From NCBI GenBank assembly GCA_024809215.1, contig JANUBW010000008.1, positions 310,001 to 374,000 of the forward strand: a stretch of 64,000 nucleotides of DNA, in the 5' to 3' direction. Source of the stretch: Niastella sp. OAS944. Its GTDB lineage: Bacteria; Bacteroidota; Bacteroidia; Chitinophagales; Chitinophagaceae. A program made the position numbers and the translations under genes. The notes beneath the pieces are model-generated. The model had not been told where the DNA came from and ran no database searches. It saw nothing but the letters and a program-made list of their open reading frames with translations. This document shows positions 16,480 to 23,476 of the stretch, one piece after another (position 1 is the stretch's first letter; each line of letters begins with the position of its first letter).

Positions 16480-17334
16480 GTGAGTAATACGAATAAAACA
16501 TTGAACAACAGAAATATGGCAGCAGATTTTAACAGGGTAACAGAGCAGTCGAGCGATTACAGGCATCTTGAGGATATGAGTATTCATGAATTGCTTACTA
16601 ACATGAATAATGAAGATAAGAAGGTGCCGGTTGCTGTAGAGAAGGCTATACCCCAAATAGAAAAACTGGTGGCTGCCATTTCAGATAAAATGCTGGCTGG
16701 CGGTCGTTTGTTTTACATTGGCGCCGGTACCAGTGGCCGCCTGGGTATTCTCGATGCCAGCGAAATTCCCCCCACTTATGGGTTGCCCCAGGGCCTTGTA
16801 ATTGGTATAATTGCCGGTGGCGATGTAGCTATTCAACGTCCCGTTGAACAAGCTGAAGACAGTTGGGAGCAAGGCTGGGCCGATCTTATGAAACATGCCA
16901 TCGACGAAAAAGATGTAGTTATAGGCATTGCCGCCAGCGGCACCACGCCTTATGTTATAGGCGCCCTTACCGAGGCCCGCAAAAAAGGAATTATCACAGG
17001 ATGCATAACCTGCAATGCCGGCTCCCCGCTGGCCAATGCAGCCGAATTTCCGGTTGAGGTAGTGGTAGGCCCCGAGTTTGTTACTGGCAGCACCCGTATG
17101 AAAAGCGGTACCGCCCAAAAACTGGTGCTGAACATGATCTCTACTGCCGTAATGATCCAAATAGGCAGGGTAGAAGATAACAAAATGGTAAACATGCAGC
17201 TTACCAATAGCAAACTGGTTGACCGCGGTACCAAAATGGTAATGGAAAAAACCGGTATCAGCAGCTACGATAAAGCCCGCGAATTGTTGCTACAATATGG
17301 TAGCGTTAAAAAAGCGGTTGATTCTTTAAAATAA
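16480..17334 (+). CDS. murQ: N-acetylmuramic acid 6-phosphate etherase
   Basis: SIS-fold lyase that removes the lactyl ether from MurNAc-6-phosphate to give GlcNAc-6-phosphate in peptidoglycan recycling. Key segments are RVTEQSSDYRHLEDMS, GAGTSGRLGILDASEIPPTYG with the catalytic Glu in ASEIPP, and the substrate loop AASGTTPYVIGALTEA. The frame opens with GTG at 16480 (284 residues). An ATG at 16516 would give 272 residues starting MAADFNRVTEQ and is also plausible, because conservation begins there. It is co-transcribed with the upstream kinase gene, only 11 bases away. Confidence 0.95.
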   Translation: MSNTNKTLNNRNMAADFNRVTEQSSDYRHLEDMSIHELLTNMNNEDKKVPVAVEKAIPQIEKLVAAISDKMLAGGRLFYIGAGTSGRLGILDASEIPPTYGLPQGLVIGIIAGGDVAIQRPVEQAEDSWEQGWADLMKHAIDEKDVVIGIAASGTTPYVIGALTEARKKGIITGCITCNAGSPLANAAEFPVEVVVGPEFVTGSTRMKSGTAQKLVLNMISTAVMIQIGRVEDNKMVNMQLTNSKLVDRGTKMVMEKTGISSYDKARELLLQYGSVKKAVDSLK

Positions 17335-17466
17335 ATCTTCATACATATATCTTTGCCCGCTCAAAAAAATAACAAGATATCCGTACCCATTAGTTGCTGG
17401 ATAAATTGCTGAGCAGGATCAGGTTTTTACCTGGAAATTGCATATGCTTATCATGTAATGTGTAAT

Positions 17467-17642
17467 GTGAAAATCGTCAAACGTGAAACGTGAAACGGCA
17501 AACGCCCAATTTCGAGGTTTGCGTTTGATCGGCGATCAGCAATAAATTTGGGCGCCGCAAGGTCGTATACAATACTGAATAATCGCGAGCCCTTTCACGT
17601 TTCATCCGCCAGCTGGCGGACCGTTTCACGATTCACGATTTC
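17467..17642. repeat. Heptamer CGTGAAA element with inverted ends (copy 1)
   Basis: CGTGAAA/CGGCAAA words (17480-17504) and their complement TTTCACG (17592-17642) bracket a core containing CAATTTCGAGG, GCGTTTGATC, GATCAGC and CGCGAGCCC. The same arms and core words recur in the same order at 59963-60123, so this is a mobile or duplicated unit of about 175 bases rather than simple slippage. A GCCAGCTGGC palindrome lies in the right arm. Confidence 0.75.
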
Positions 17643-17711
17643 CGTCAACTTCGATTGCAACCTGCGCAAAAAGCTGTAACTTTTAGGTACATATCATTAA
17701 ACATTTACTAT

Positions 17712-18947
17712 ATGAGATACAGCTTTACACTCGCTTCTTGCCTGTTGTTGATCACGGCGCAGCTTTCTGCCCAGCAAAGACAACAAACCACTGCCTACGC
17801 TATTACAAGTTCTGAAAAAGGTAATTTTAACTGGACCGATGTTAAACAAATTGACTTTGCCACCGGTAATGTTACCCGTTCGGTATTTGAAGCCAAACAA
17901 ACCAATTTAACGGTATTCAGTGCTCGAACCGGTAAAGAAATAAAATCGCTTGTTCAAAACGGCGTAACTACCAATGTAAATACACCTGTAGCTTCACTGG
18001 CTGCCGCCTGTGCATACGATCAACGGCATAACCGTTTGTATTATGCCCCTTTGTTCATGAACCAGCTGCGGTATATAGATCTTGATGATAAGGAGCCAAA
18101 GATGTATTATTTCGACAACGAAACATTTACGCCGGCTACTGATCTTAATAATGAAGCCAATCATATTACGCGTATGGTAATTGCCGCCGATGGCGATGGT
18201 TATGCGTTAAGCAACGATGCCAATCATCTTATGCGTTTTACAACAGGTCGCAAGGCCACTATTTCCGACCTGGGCGCATTAAAAGATGATGAAAGCAATG
18301 GCGATAAATCAATTCACACAAAGGCAACAAGCTGGGGTGGCGATATGATCGCCGATGCAGCCGGCAACCTGTATGTTATTACAGCATTTCGTCAGGTATT
18401 TAAAGTGAACATTCAAACTAAAGTGGCTACCTGGATCACCGAAATAAAAGGACTGCCTACTACTTTTACCACCAATGGCGCCGTTGTTGATAGCGAAGGC
18501 TTTTTGATCGTAAGCAGCGCCAATACTGCTGAAGGTTATTACAAAGTTGATATGCATACCTGGCAGGGTAACCGTATAGATATTCAGGGTACGGTATTCA
18601 ATGCATCGGACCTTGCCAATGGCAACCTGGCCTTTTCAAATGATGTACCAACAGTACCATTGATAAACAGGGCTGTTATCCGTAACGAAAAATTTGCATT
18701 ATATCCTAACCCGGTTGTAAGCAACCAGGTATATGTATCATTTAACATTAGGGAAACAGGCCGGTACACTATTCAGCTGCTCGACCTTACCGGTAAAGTT
18801 ATTTCAGAAAAAATAGCGGTAATTGCCAATGGCGCCCAGGTGGTTCCGGTAAATGTGAAGTCCAATTTGGCCAAAGGACCTTATATGGTGAAAGTGTTAA
18901 GCAATAGTAAAAAAGCGGTATTCACCGATAAGCTGATAGTAGAATAA
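17712..18947 (+). CDS. Secreted protein with T9SS type A sorting domain
   Basis: A 411-residue protein beginning with a signal peptide (MRYSFTLASCLLLITAQLSAQ, cleavage near residue 21). The middle region (about 40-310) looks like a beta-propeller-type repeat protein, with recurring segments such as AYDQRHNRLYYAP, GDGYALSNDANHLMRF and DAAGNLYVITAFRQVFKVN. The last 80 residues are a T9SS C-terminal domain: YPNPVVSNQVYVSF, GRYTIQLLDLTGKVI and GPYMVKVLSN. It should cross the outer membrane by type IX secretion and be surface-attached or released. The start at 17712 is chosen because it opens the signal peptide; the frame extends 19 codons upstream without support. Its function is unknown. Confidence 0.85.
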   Translation: MRYSFTLASCLLLITAQLSAQQRQQTTAYAITSSEKGNFNWTDVKQIDFATGNVTRSVFEAKQTNLTVFSARTGKEIKSLVQNGVTTNVNTPVASLAAACAYDQRHNRLYYAPLFMNQLRYIDLDDKEPKMYYFDNETFTPATDLNNEANHITRMVIAADGDGYALSNDANHLMRFTTGRKATISDLGALKDDESNGDKSIHTKATSWGGDMIADAAGNLYVITAFRQVFKVNIQTKVATWITEIKGLPTTFTTNGAVVDSEGFLIVSSANTAEGYYKVDMHTWQGNRIDIQGTVFNASDLANGNLAFSNDVPTVPLINRAVIRNEKFALYPNPVVSNQVYVSFNIRETGRYTIQLLDLTGKVISEKIAVIANGAQVVPVNVKSNLAKGPYMVKVLSNSKKAVFTDKLIVE

Positions 18948-18980
18948 TACAATAAAAAATATTTGGAAACCGCATTGCGA

Positions 18981-19009
18981 AGGCTGTAAATTGCTACAGC
19001 CTTTTTTTA
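18981..19009 (+). terminator. Rho-independent terminator
   Basis: AGGCTGTA (18981-18988) pairs with TACAGCCT (18995-19002), followed by seven T. It ends the transcript of the T9SS cargo gene. Confidence 0.85.
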
Positions 19010-19058
19010 TTACTTATTGCCTTCGTGGCATAGTTTTTAAAGCCAATTGATTTAAGTT

Positions 19059-19622
19059 ATGCATGAAATAGAACCATTTTATAATTGGCGTCACATTTAT
19101 ACAAGTGAGCAGGATGAGAAGTCACCATTCTTTGGAAGGGTGTATTCTGAGTTTACGTTTTCACAAACCGTTTACAATTACTACATCCATCCGCAGTGGG
19201 ACGATTTCGGTTCCAAAACCATGTACCTGAAAACATTGATGGCCGATTATGAAGAGAAGTATGCCATCATTGAACTGATAGGGGAGTGGAACGATGCCAT
19301 CGAAAACGACATCATGGAACTGAAGCGTGAAGTAATTGATGTGTTCTTCTATGAAGGCATTACCAAGTTCATCTTCATTGCTGAAAATGTACTTAACTTT
19401 CATAGCGGCGATAAAGATTACTACCAGGAGTGGTTTGAAGAAGTTACCGATGAAGAAGGTTGGATAGTGGTCCTGAACATGCCCGAACAAACGCAATACG
19501 ATTTTAAACATGCCCGCCTCAACCGCTACATAGAACTGATGGAATTACCCAACTGGCGAACCTATAAGCCTTTCCACTTATTTAAGATGATTGATGAGCA
19601 AATGCGGAAAAGATTGGAATAG
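19059..19622 (+). CDS. Conserved-looking hypothetical protein
   Basis: A 187-residue acidic, aromatic-rich soluble protein that I cannot assign. It has no signal peptide or membrane segment. The composition (FYNWRHIYTSEQDE, FIFIAENVLNFHSG, HARLNRYIELMELPNWRTYKPFHLF) and codon usage look like a genuine gene. It stands alone between the terminator at 18981-19009 and the aromatic leader promoter at 19725, so context gives no role. Confidence 0.75.
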   Translation: MHEIEPFYNWRHIYTSEQDEKSPFFGRVYSEFTFSQTVYNYYIHPQWDDFGSKTMYLKTLMADYEEKYAIIELIGEWNDAIENDIMELKREVIDVFFYEGITKFIFIAENVLNFHSGDKDYYQEWFEEVTDEEGWIVVLNMPEQTQYDFKHARLNRYIELMELPNWRTYKPFHLFKMIDEQMRKRLE

Positions 19623-19724
19623 TCTAGTTGGATACCGGGTTTTTAAATCGCTGAAATGCAGTTCCCGTCTGTGTTTTGTGACTAAACAGGCAGGTTGGAT
19701 ACAGTAAATTAATTTGAAAAAAGT

Positions 19725-19754
19725 TTGCTCAATAGTAATTAGTTATTATTTTTG
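19725..19754 (+). promoter_or_regulatory. Promoter of the aromatic amino acid leader
   Basis: TTG of TTTGC at 19725-19727 (-33 element) and TATTTTTG at 19747-19754 (-7 element) are separated by 19 bases, the normal spacing for the Bacteroidota primary sigma factor. Transcription should begin at about 19760, at or next to the leader ATG. The histidine leader has the same pair of boxes (41839-41868). Confidence 0.75.
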
Positions 19755-19759
19755 ACCTA

Positions 19760-19852
19760 ATGAACATCGCAAAAGCATACGGTTTCTTTTACTTTTATTT
19801 TTACTTCTACTTTAGTAGCAGGCCGGGAATGCTTTTGTTGACAACTAAATAG
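19760..19852 (+). CDS. Phe/Tyr leader peptide
   Basis: A 30-codon frame of the sequence M-N-I-A-K-A-Y-G followed by ten aromatic residues in a row (FFYFYFYFYF, residues 9-18), then SSRPGMLLLTTK and a TAG stop at 19850. Eleven of its 30 residues are Phe or Tyr. It lies 114 bases before pheA, in an operon that also contains tyrA. It is a regulatory peptide: a ribosome short of charged tRNA-Phe or tRNA-Tyr would stall in the run and let transcription continue. The promoter position suggests an almost leaderless message. It is too short for routine gene callers. Confidence 0.9.
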   Translation: MNIAKAYGFFYFYFYFYFSSRPGMLLLTTK

Positions 19853-19904
19853 ATAATAAAAAGATCAACATAAGAAGTCCCGGCCAAAAGCCGGGACTTT
19901 TTTT
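19770..19904 (+). promoter_or_regulatory. Transcription attenuator for the aromatic operon
   Basis: Four segments pair alternatively. Segment 1 CAAAAGCAT (19770-19778) is the perfect complement of ATGCTTTTG (19829-19837), and CGG (19780-19782) can extend it with CCG (19823-19825). Segment 2 GGCCGGGA (19821-19828) is the perfect complement of TCCCGGCC (19878-19885), which is also the 5' arm of the terminator (19875-19899). Stalling in the Phe/Tyr run covers segment 1, frees segment 2 and forms the anti-terminator. Free translation or no translation leaves the terminator. The structure is read by eye, not by energy calculation. Confidence 0.85.
19875..19904 (+). terminator. Attenuator terminator hairpin
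   Basis: AAGTCCCGGC (19875-19884) pairs with GCCGGGACTT (19890-19899) across a 5-base loop and is followed by T residues to 19904. It lies between the leader peptide and pheA, so it can only act as a conditional terminator. Confidence 0.9.
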
Positions 19905-19966
19905 ATGCCTTAACTAAATTCCCTCCCGATCGTAATCGGGAAACGGGAAGCATAAAGAAAGAAATT

Positions 19967-20848
19967 ATGGTCGACCGAAAACAACAACAGGAGAGCGCCG
20001 ACGCAACGCAAGGCACTGGTATTAAGGTTTCTATACAGGGTTATGAAGGAAGTTTTCACCAGGTGGCAGCCCGCCAGTTCTTCGGCAAAAATGTAGAAGT
20101 GATACCTTGCGCCACGTTTCGCGAAGTAATAAAAATAGCCACCAATAAAAAGGAAAGCAACGGTGGCGTTATGGCTATCGAAAACTCCATCGCCGGCAGC
20201 ATATTACCCAACTACAACCTGTTGCAAAAAAGTACCCTTAAGATCGTTGGCGAAATTTACCTCCCTATAAAACAACAACTGTTAGTTAACCCAGGGGTAC
20301 AACTTGAAGATATACGCGAAGTTCACTCTCACTACATGGCCATTCAACAGTGCCTCGAATACCTCGACAAATACAACTGGAAGCTTGTTGAAACAGAAGA
20401 TACGGCCCTAAGCGCTAAACATATTCACCAGCATCGCAGCAAACACATCGCAGCTATTGCAAGTAAACTGGCGGCCGACCTGTTCGATCTTGAAGTTATA
20501 GCGCCCAACATTCACACCATGAAAAGCAACTATACCCGGTTCCTGGTGCTGCAACCCGAAGAAGTAGCGCAACCGGTAAATGATGCCGATAAAGCATCGG
20601 TAAGTTTTATTACCGATCACTCACGCGGCAGCCTGGCCAGGGTATTAACACGCATAGCTGATGGCGGTATCAACTTAAGCAAATTGCAAAGCTTCCCCAT
20701 TCCAGGCAGCGACTGGAAATACAGTTTTCATGCTGATATGGAATTTGAAACTATGGACCAGTTTGATGATGTTGTTAAAAACATTAAACCCATAACCGAA
20801 GAGGTGAAAGTATATGGGGTTTATAAGAAAGGAAAGAATGCAGAGTAG
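19967..20848 (+). CDS. pheA: Prephenate dehydratase
   Basis: Decarboxylates and dehydrates prephenate to phenylpyruvate, the committed step to phenylalanine. It has 293 residues without a fused chorismate mutase. The dehydratase domain covers about 17-205, with GYEGSFHQVAARQFFG at its start, the ENSIAGSI motif near 73 and the catalytic TRF in NYTRFLVL near 187. A C-terminal ACT domain follows (about 208-285), where DHSRGSLARVL and LQSFP stand for the usual GALxxxL and ESRP motifs of phenylalanine feedback binding. It is the first structural gene after the Phe/Tyr attenuator. Its TAG stop touches a GGTTACA-family heptamer array. Confidence 0.95.
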   Translation: MVDRKQQQESADATQGTGIKVSIQGYEGSFHQVAARQFFGKNVEVIPCATFREVIKIATNKKESNGGVMAIENSIAGSILPNYNLLQKSTLKIVGEIYLPIKQQLLVNPGVQLEDIREVHSHYMAIQQCLEYLDKYNWKLVETEDTALSAKHIHQHRSKHIAAIASKLAADLFDLEVIAPNIHTMKSNYTRFLVLQPEEVAQPVNDADKASVSFITDHSRGSLARVLTRIADGGINLSKLQSFPIPGSDWKYSFHADMEFETMDQFDDVVKNIKPITEEVKVYGVYKKGKNAE

Positions 20849-20927
20849 TTGCCGGTTACCAGGTACAGGTTACCGGGAAATACAAATGCCAGAATACCCG
20901 GCAACTGGAAACCGGTAACTGGTAACA
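20849..20927. repeat. Heptamer array, GGTTACC family
   Basis: GGTTACC/AGGTACA/GGTTACC words, then the complementary ACCGGTAACTGGTAAC words, occupy the gap between pheA and the aminotransferase gene, starting immediately after the pheA stop codon. Confidence 0.75.
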
Positions 20928-20978
20928 GCAAAATAAGTCAGTAACGATTCAATTATACAATTCAGGAAACATTATACA

Positions 20979-22157
20979 ATGCAAACATCAAAACGGCTTG
21001 AAGGTATTGGCGAATATTATTTCTCGCAAAAACTGCGTGAGATAGATGAGTTGAACAAGCAGGGCAAGAACGTTATCAACCTGGGTATAGGCAGTCCCGA
21101 TCTGCCGCCACATGCCGATGTGGTAAAGACATTACAGGAAGAAAGCGCCAAACCTAATGTACACGCTTATCAAAACTATAAAGGTTCGCCGGTGTTGCGT
21201 AAAGCCATCAGCGAGTGGTACAAAACATGGTATAATGTTGAACTGAATGCCGATACCGAAATAATGCCTTTGCTGGGAAGTAAGGAAGGCATCATGCACA
21301 TATGCATGACCTACCTGAACGCTGGTGATAAAGTGCTGGTGCCAAACCCCGGTTACCCAACTTACAGAAGCGCGGTAAAACTGGCCGGTGGCGAGTGTGT
21401 AGATTACGATCTTACTGAAGAAAATAATTGGGAGCCCGACTTCGATGCTTTGGATAAATTAGTAGCAGCCGGTGGCACATACAAATTAATGTGGATCAAC
21501 TATCCTCAAATGCCTACAGGCCAGTTGCCTTCGGCCACCCTGTTCGAAAAGATAGTGGCCTTTGGTAAAAAGCATAACATTCTTATTTGTCACGATAACC
21601 CTTACAGCTTTATTCTTAACGATACACCGGTAAGTATTTTTAAAGTACCGGGCGCTAAAGAAGTGGCTATTGAATTGAACTCGCTCAGCAAATCGCATAA
21701 CATGGCCGGCTGGCGGGTAGGGGTTATGAGTGGGGCCAAGGAACGTATTGATGAAGTGTTGCGTTTCAAAAGCAATATGGACAGTGGTATGTTCCTGCCT
21801 GCACAATTAGCTGCTGCAAAAGCATTACAATTGCCCAAAAGCTGGTACGATGAAGTAAATGCTATTTACAGAAAGCGTCGCGAAAAAGTTTTTGAATTGC
21901 TCGATCTGTTGCAATGCGTATACGATAAAAAACAGGCCGGCATGTTTGTGTGGGCTAAGATCCCAGCAAGTTATAACACCGGTTACGAACTAAGCGATGA
22001 AGTGCTGTATGGTACGGGCGTGTTCATTACACCCGGCGGCATCTTTGGTAAAGCAGGCGATGGTTATATACGGGTAAGCCTTTGCAGTCCCGAAGAAAAG
22101 TTTGCCGAAAGCATTAAACGGATAAAAGAATTTAAACCAGCATTAAAAGTTAATTAA
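20979..22157 (+). CDS. Class I/II PLP aminotransferase (aromatic/aspartate type)
   Basis: A 392-residue fold-type I aminotransferase. NLGIGSPDLPP (34-44) is the N-terminal substrate lid, PNPGYPTYRSA (122-132) the substrate-side loop, D206 of HDNPYS binds the PLP pyridine nitrogen, the PLP lysine is K238 in NSLSKSHNMAGW, and R246 belongs to the following conserved segment. Its place between pheA and tyrA argues that it transaminates phenylpyruvate and/or hydroxyphenylpyruvate, or prephenate. The family also includes LL-diaminopimelate aminotransferase, so substrate is inferred from context. It is followed after 3 bases by tyrA. Confidence 0.88.
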   Translation: MQTSKRLEGIGEYYFSQKLREIDELNKQGKNVINLGIGSPDLPPHADVVKTLQEESAKPNVHAYQNYKGSPVLRKAISEWYKTWYNVELNADTEIMPLLGSKEGIMHICMTYLNAGDKVLVPNPGYPTYRSAVKLAGGECVDYDLTEENNWEPDFDALDKLVAAGGTYKLMWINYPQMPTGQLPSATLFEKIVAFGKKHNILICHDNPYSFILNDTPVSIFKVPGAKEVAIELNSLSKSHNMAGWRVGVMSGAKERIDEVLRFKSNMDSGMFLPAQLAAAKALQLPKSWYDEVNAIYRKRREKVFELLDLLQCVYDKKQAGMFVWAKIPASYNTGYELSDEVLYGTGVFITPGGIFGKAGDGYIRVSLCSPEEKFAESIKRIKEFKPALKVN

Positions 22158-22160
22158 GCA

Positions 22161-23009
22161 ATGTTCAATACTGTTACCATAGTAGGTGTAGGATTAATCA
22201 GCGGTTCTTTTAGCCTGGCTTTAAAGGAACGGGCGCTGGTTAAAAAAGTGATCGGTGTAAGCCGCACGGCGGCAAGTGCACAAAAGGCCATTGAACTGGG
22301 GTTGATAGATGAAGCGCTGCCCCTGGAAGAAGCCGTAAAACAAGCCGACCTCATTTATGTGGCCATTCCCGTTGACGCCACCATAGGTGTTATGCAACAG
22401 GTTATGGATATGGTAACCGATAAACAAATAGTGGCCGATGCGGGCAGTACCAAACATGCCTTGTGCGCAGCTATGAACAACCATCCCATGCGCAAGCGGT
22501 TTGTGGCCACCCATCCCATGTGGGGTACCGAGTACAGCGGTCCCGAGGCAGCCGTGCGTAATGCATTCGTTGGCCGTTCGTGCGTGATCTGTGAAAAAGA
22601 AAAAAGTGATGCGGCTGCGGTTGCAACCATTGAAGAAATTTATCGTCAATTGGGTATGCACCTGGCCTATATGGATGCCGACAGCCATGATATGCACACG
22701 GCCTACATAAGCCATATATCACACATTACCTCCTTTGCCCTGGCCAATACGGTACTGGAAAAGGAAAAAGAAGACGATACCATTTTTGAGCTGGCGGGTG
22801 GCGGTTTCGAAAGTACGGTACGGTTGGCAAAGAGTAATCCTGCCATGTGGGTGCCTATTTTCAAACAGAACCGCGAGCATGTGCTGGATGTATTGAATGA
22901 GCACATAAGCCAGCTGCGCAAGTTCAAAGCCTGCCTGGAGAAGGAAAATTATACCTATCTGCAGGAGCTTATTGAGAATGCGAACACGATAAGGAGGATT
23001 CTTAAGTAG
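22161..23009 (+). CDS. tyrA: Prephenate/arogenate dehydrogenase
   Basis: Oxidatively decarboxylates prephenate (or arogenate) towards tyrosine. It has 282 residues, an N-terminal Rossmann domain with VGVGLISGSF (residues 5-14) for NAD(P), DAGSTKHAL near 93, and the conserved HPMWGTEYSGPEAA near 115. The C-terminal helical dimerisation domain contains SHDMHTAYISHISHITSFALA, with the conserved histidines. There is no chorismate mutase or ACT domain. It is tightly coupled to the aminotransferase gene (3 bases) and, with pheA, explains why the leader peptide carries both Phe and Tyr codons. Confidence 0.93.
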   Translation: MFNTVTIVGVGLISGSFSLALKERALVKKVIGVSRTAASAQKAIELGLIDEALPLEEAVKQADLIYVAIPVDATIGVMQQVMDMVTDKQIVADAGSTKHALCAAMNNHPMRKRFVATHPMWGTEYSGPEAAVRNAFVGRSCVICEKEKSDAAAVATIEEIYRQLGMHLAYMDADSHDMHTAYISHISHITSFALANTVLEKEKEDDTIFELAGGGFESTVRLAKSNPAMWVPIFKQNREHVLDVLNEHISQLRKFKACLEKENYTYLQELIENANTIRRILK

Positions 23010-23045
23010 GTTAGGTGGTTACTGAAAGTTCTTTGTTTTAAGAAA

Positions 23046-23240
23046 CTATTGCCGGTTAACGGGTGCCAGTTGCCAGGGAATACAGGTTGCAGGTATCAGA
23101 TTTCAGGTTGCAGGTTACAGGTTACAGGTTGCAGGCTACAGAGGCTGGCGAAGCGCGAAGTTGTATTCGCGTTCCGCGTTAAGCGTTCAGCTGTATTTGG
23201 CTTTTGGCCTTAGGCTTTAAGCCTTCAGCCTCCGGCTGTA
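23046..23240. repeat. Heptamer GGTTACA array followed by AAAGCC/GGCTTT words
   Basis: AGGTTGC/AGGTTAC words repeat from 23046 to 23140. A core with GAGGCTGGCGAAGCGCGAAG and TATTCGCG follows, then GGCTTTTGGCCTTAGGCTTTAAGCC-like words to 23240. It fills the space after tyrA. Confidence 0.7.
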
Positions 23241-23280
23241 TTTAAAAAATCGTAAATCCCCCATATTCTGTTCAGCTAAT

Positions 23281-23431
23281 ATGCTAGAAGGAATAGCTAA
23301 ACCCGCAAACCCTTGCTCCGGCTGGGTTTCGTAAAAAGAAGGGTAAAATAGACAAATTATACGAGGCGGTCGATAAGGCCCTAAGTATTCAGGATAACAT
23401 TGAATTGCTCTTTGAACAGGATTTTGATTAG
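23281..23431 (+). pseudogene. Possible frameshifted small gene upstream of the helicase
   Basis: ATG at 23281 opens MLEGIAKP and then runs to a stop. One frame over, the reading QTLAPAGFRKKKGKIDKL, continuing YEAVDKALSIQDNIELLF, goes on to a TAG at 23429-23431. Removing one C from the CCC at 23302-23304 would join them into one protein of about 49 residues with a charged helical C-terminus. Either it is a decayed small gene or there is a single-base error here. I know of no family for it. Confidence 0.35.
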
Positions 23432-23451
23432 GTCAGCGGCCATAATAACAG

Positions 23452-23459
23452 TACCTTTG
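23452..23459 (+). promoter_or_regulatory. -7 promoter box of the DEAD-box helicase
   Basis: TACCTTTG, followed by CGCC, 17 bases before the ATG. The same TACCTTTGCGCC string stands before kdsA at 47756. Confidence 0.7.
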
Positions 23460-23476
23460 CGCCAAATTTTCTGACT

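Noticed and set aside
17395-17440. Words resembling a thiamine-pyrophosphate riboswitch (CTGAG, AACCTGATC on one strand or the other)
   Set aside because: The order and pairing of the conserved blocks do not fit on either strand and no thiamine gene follows.
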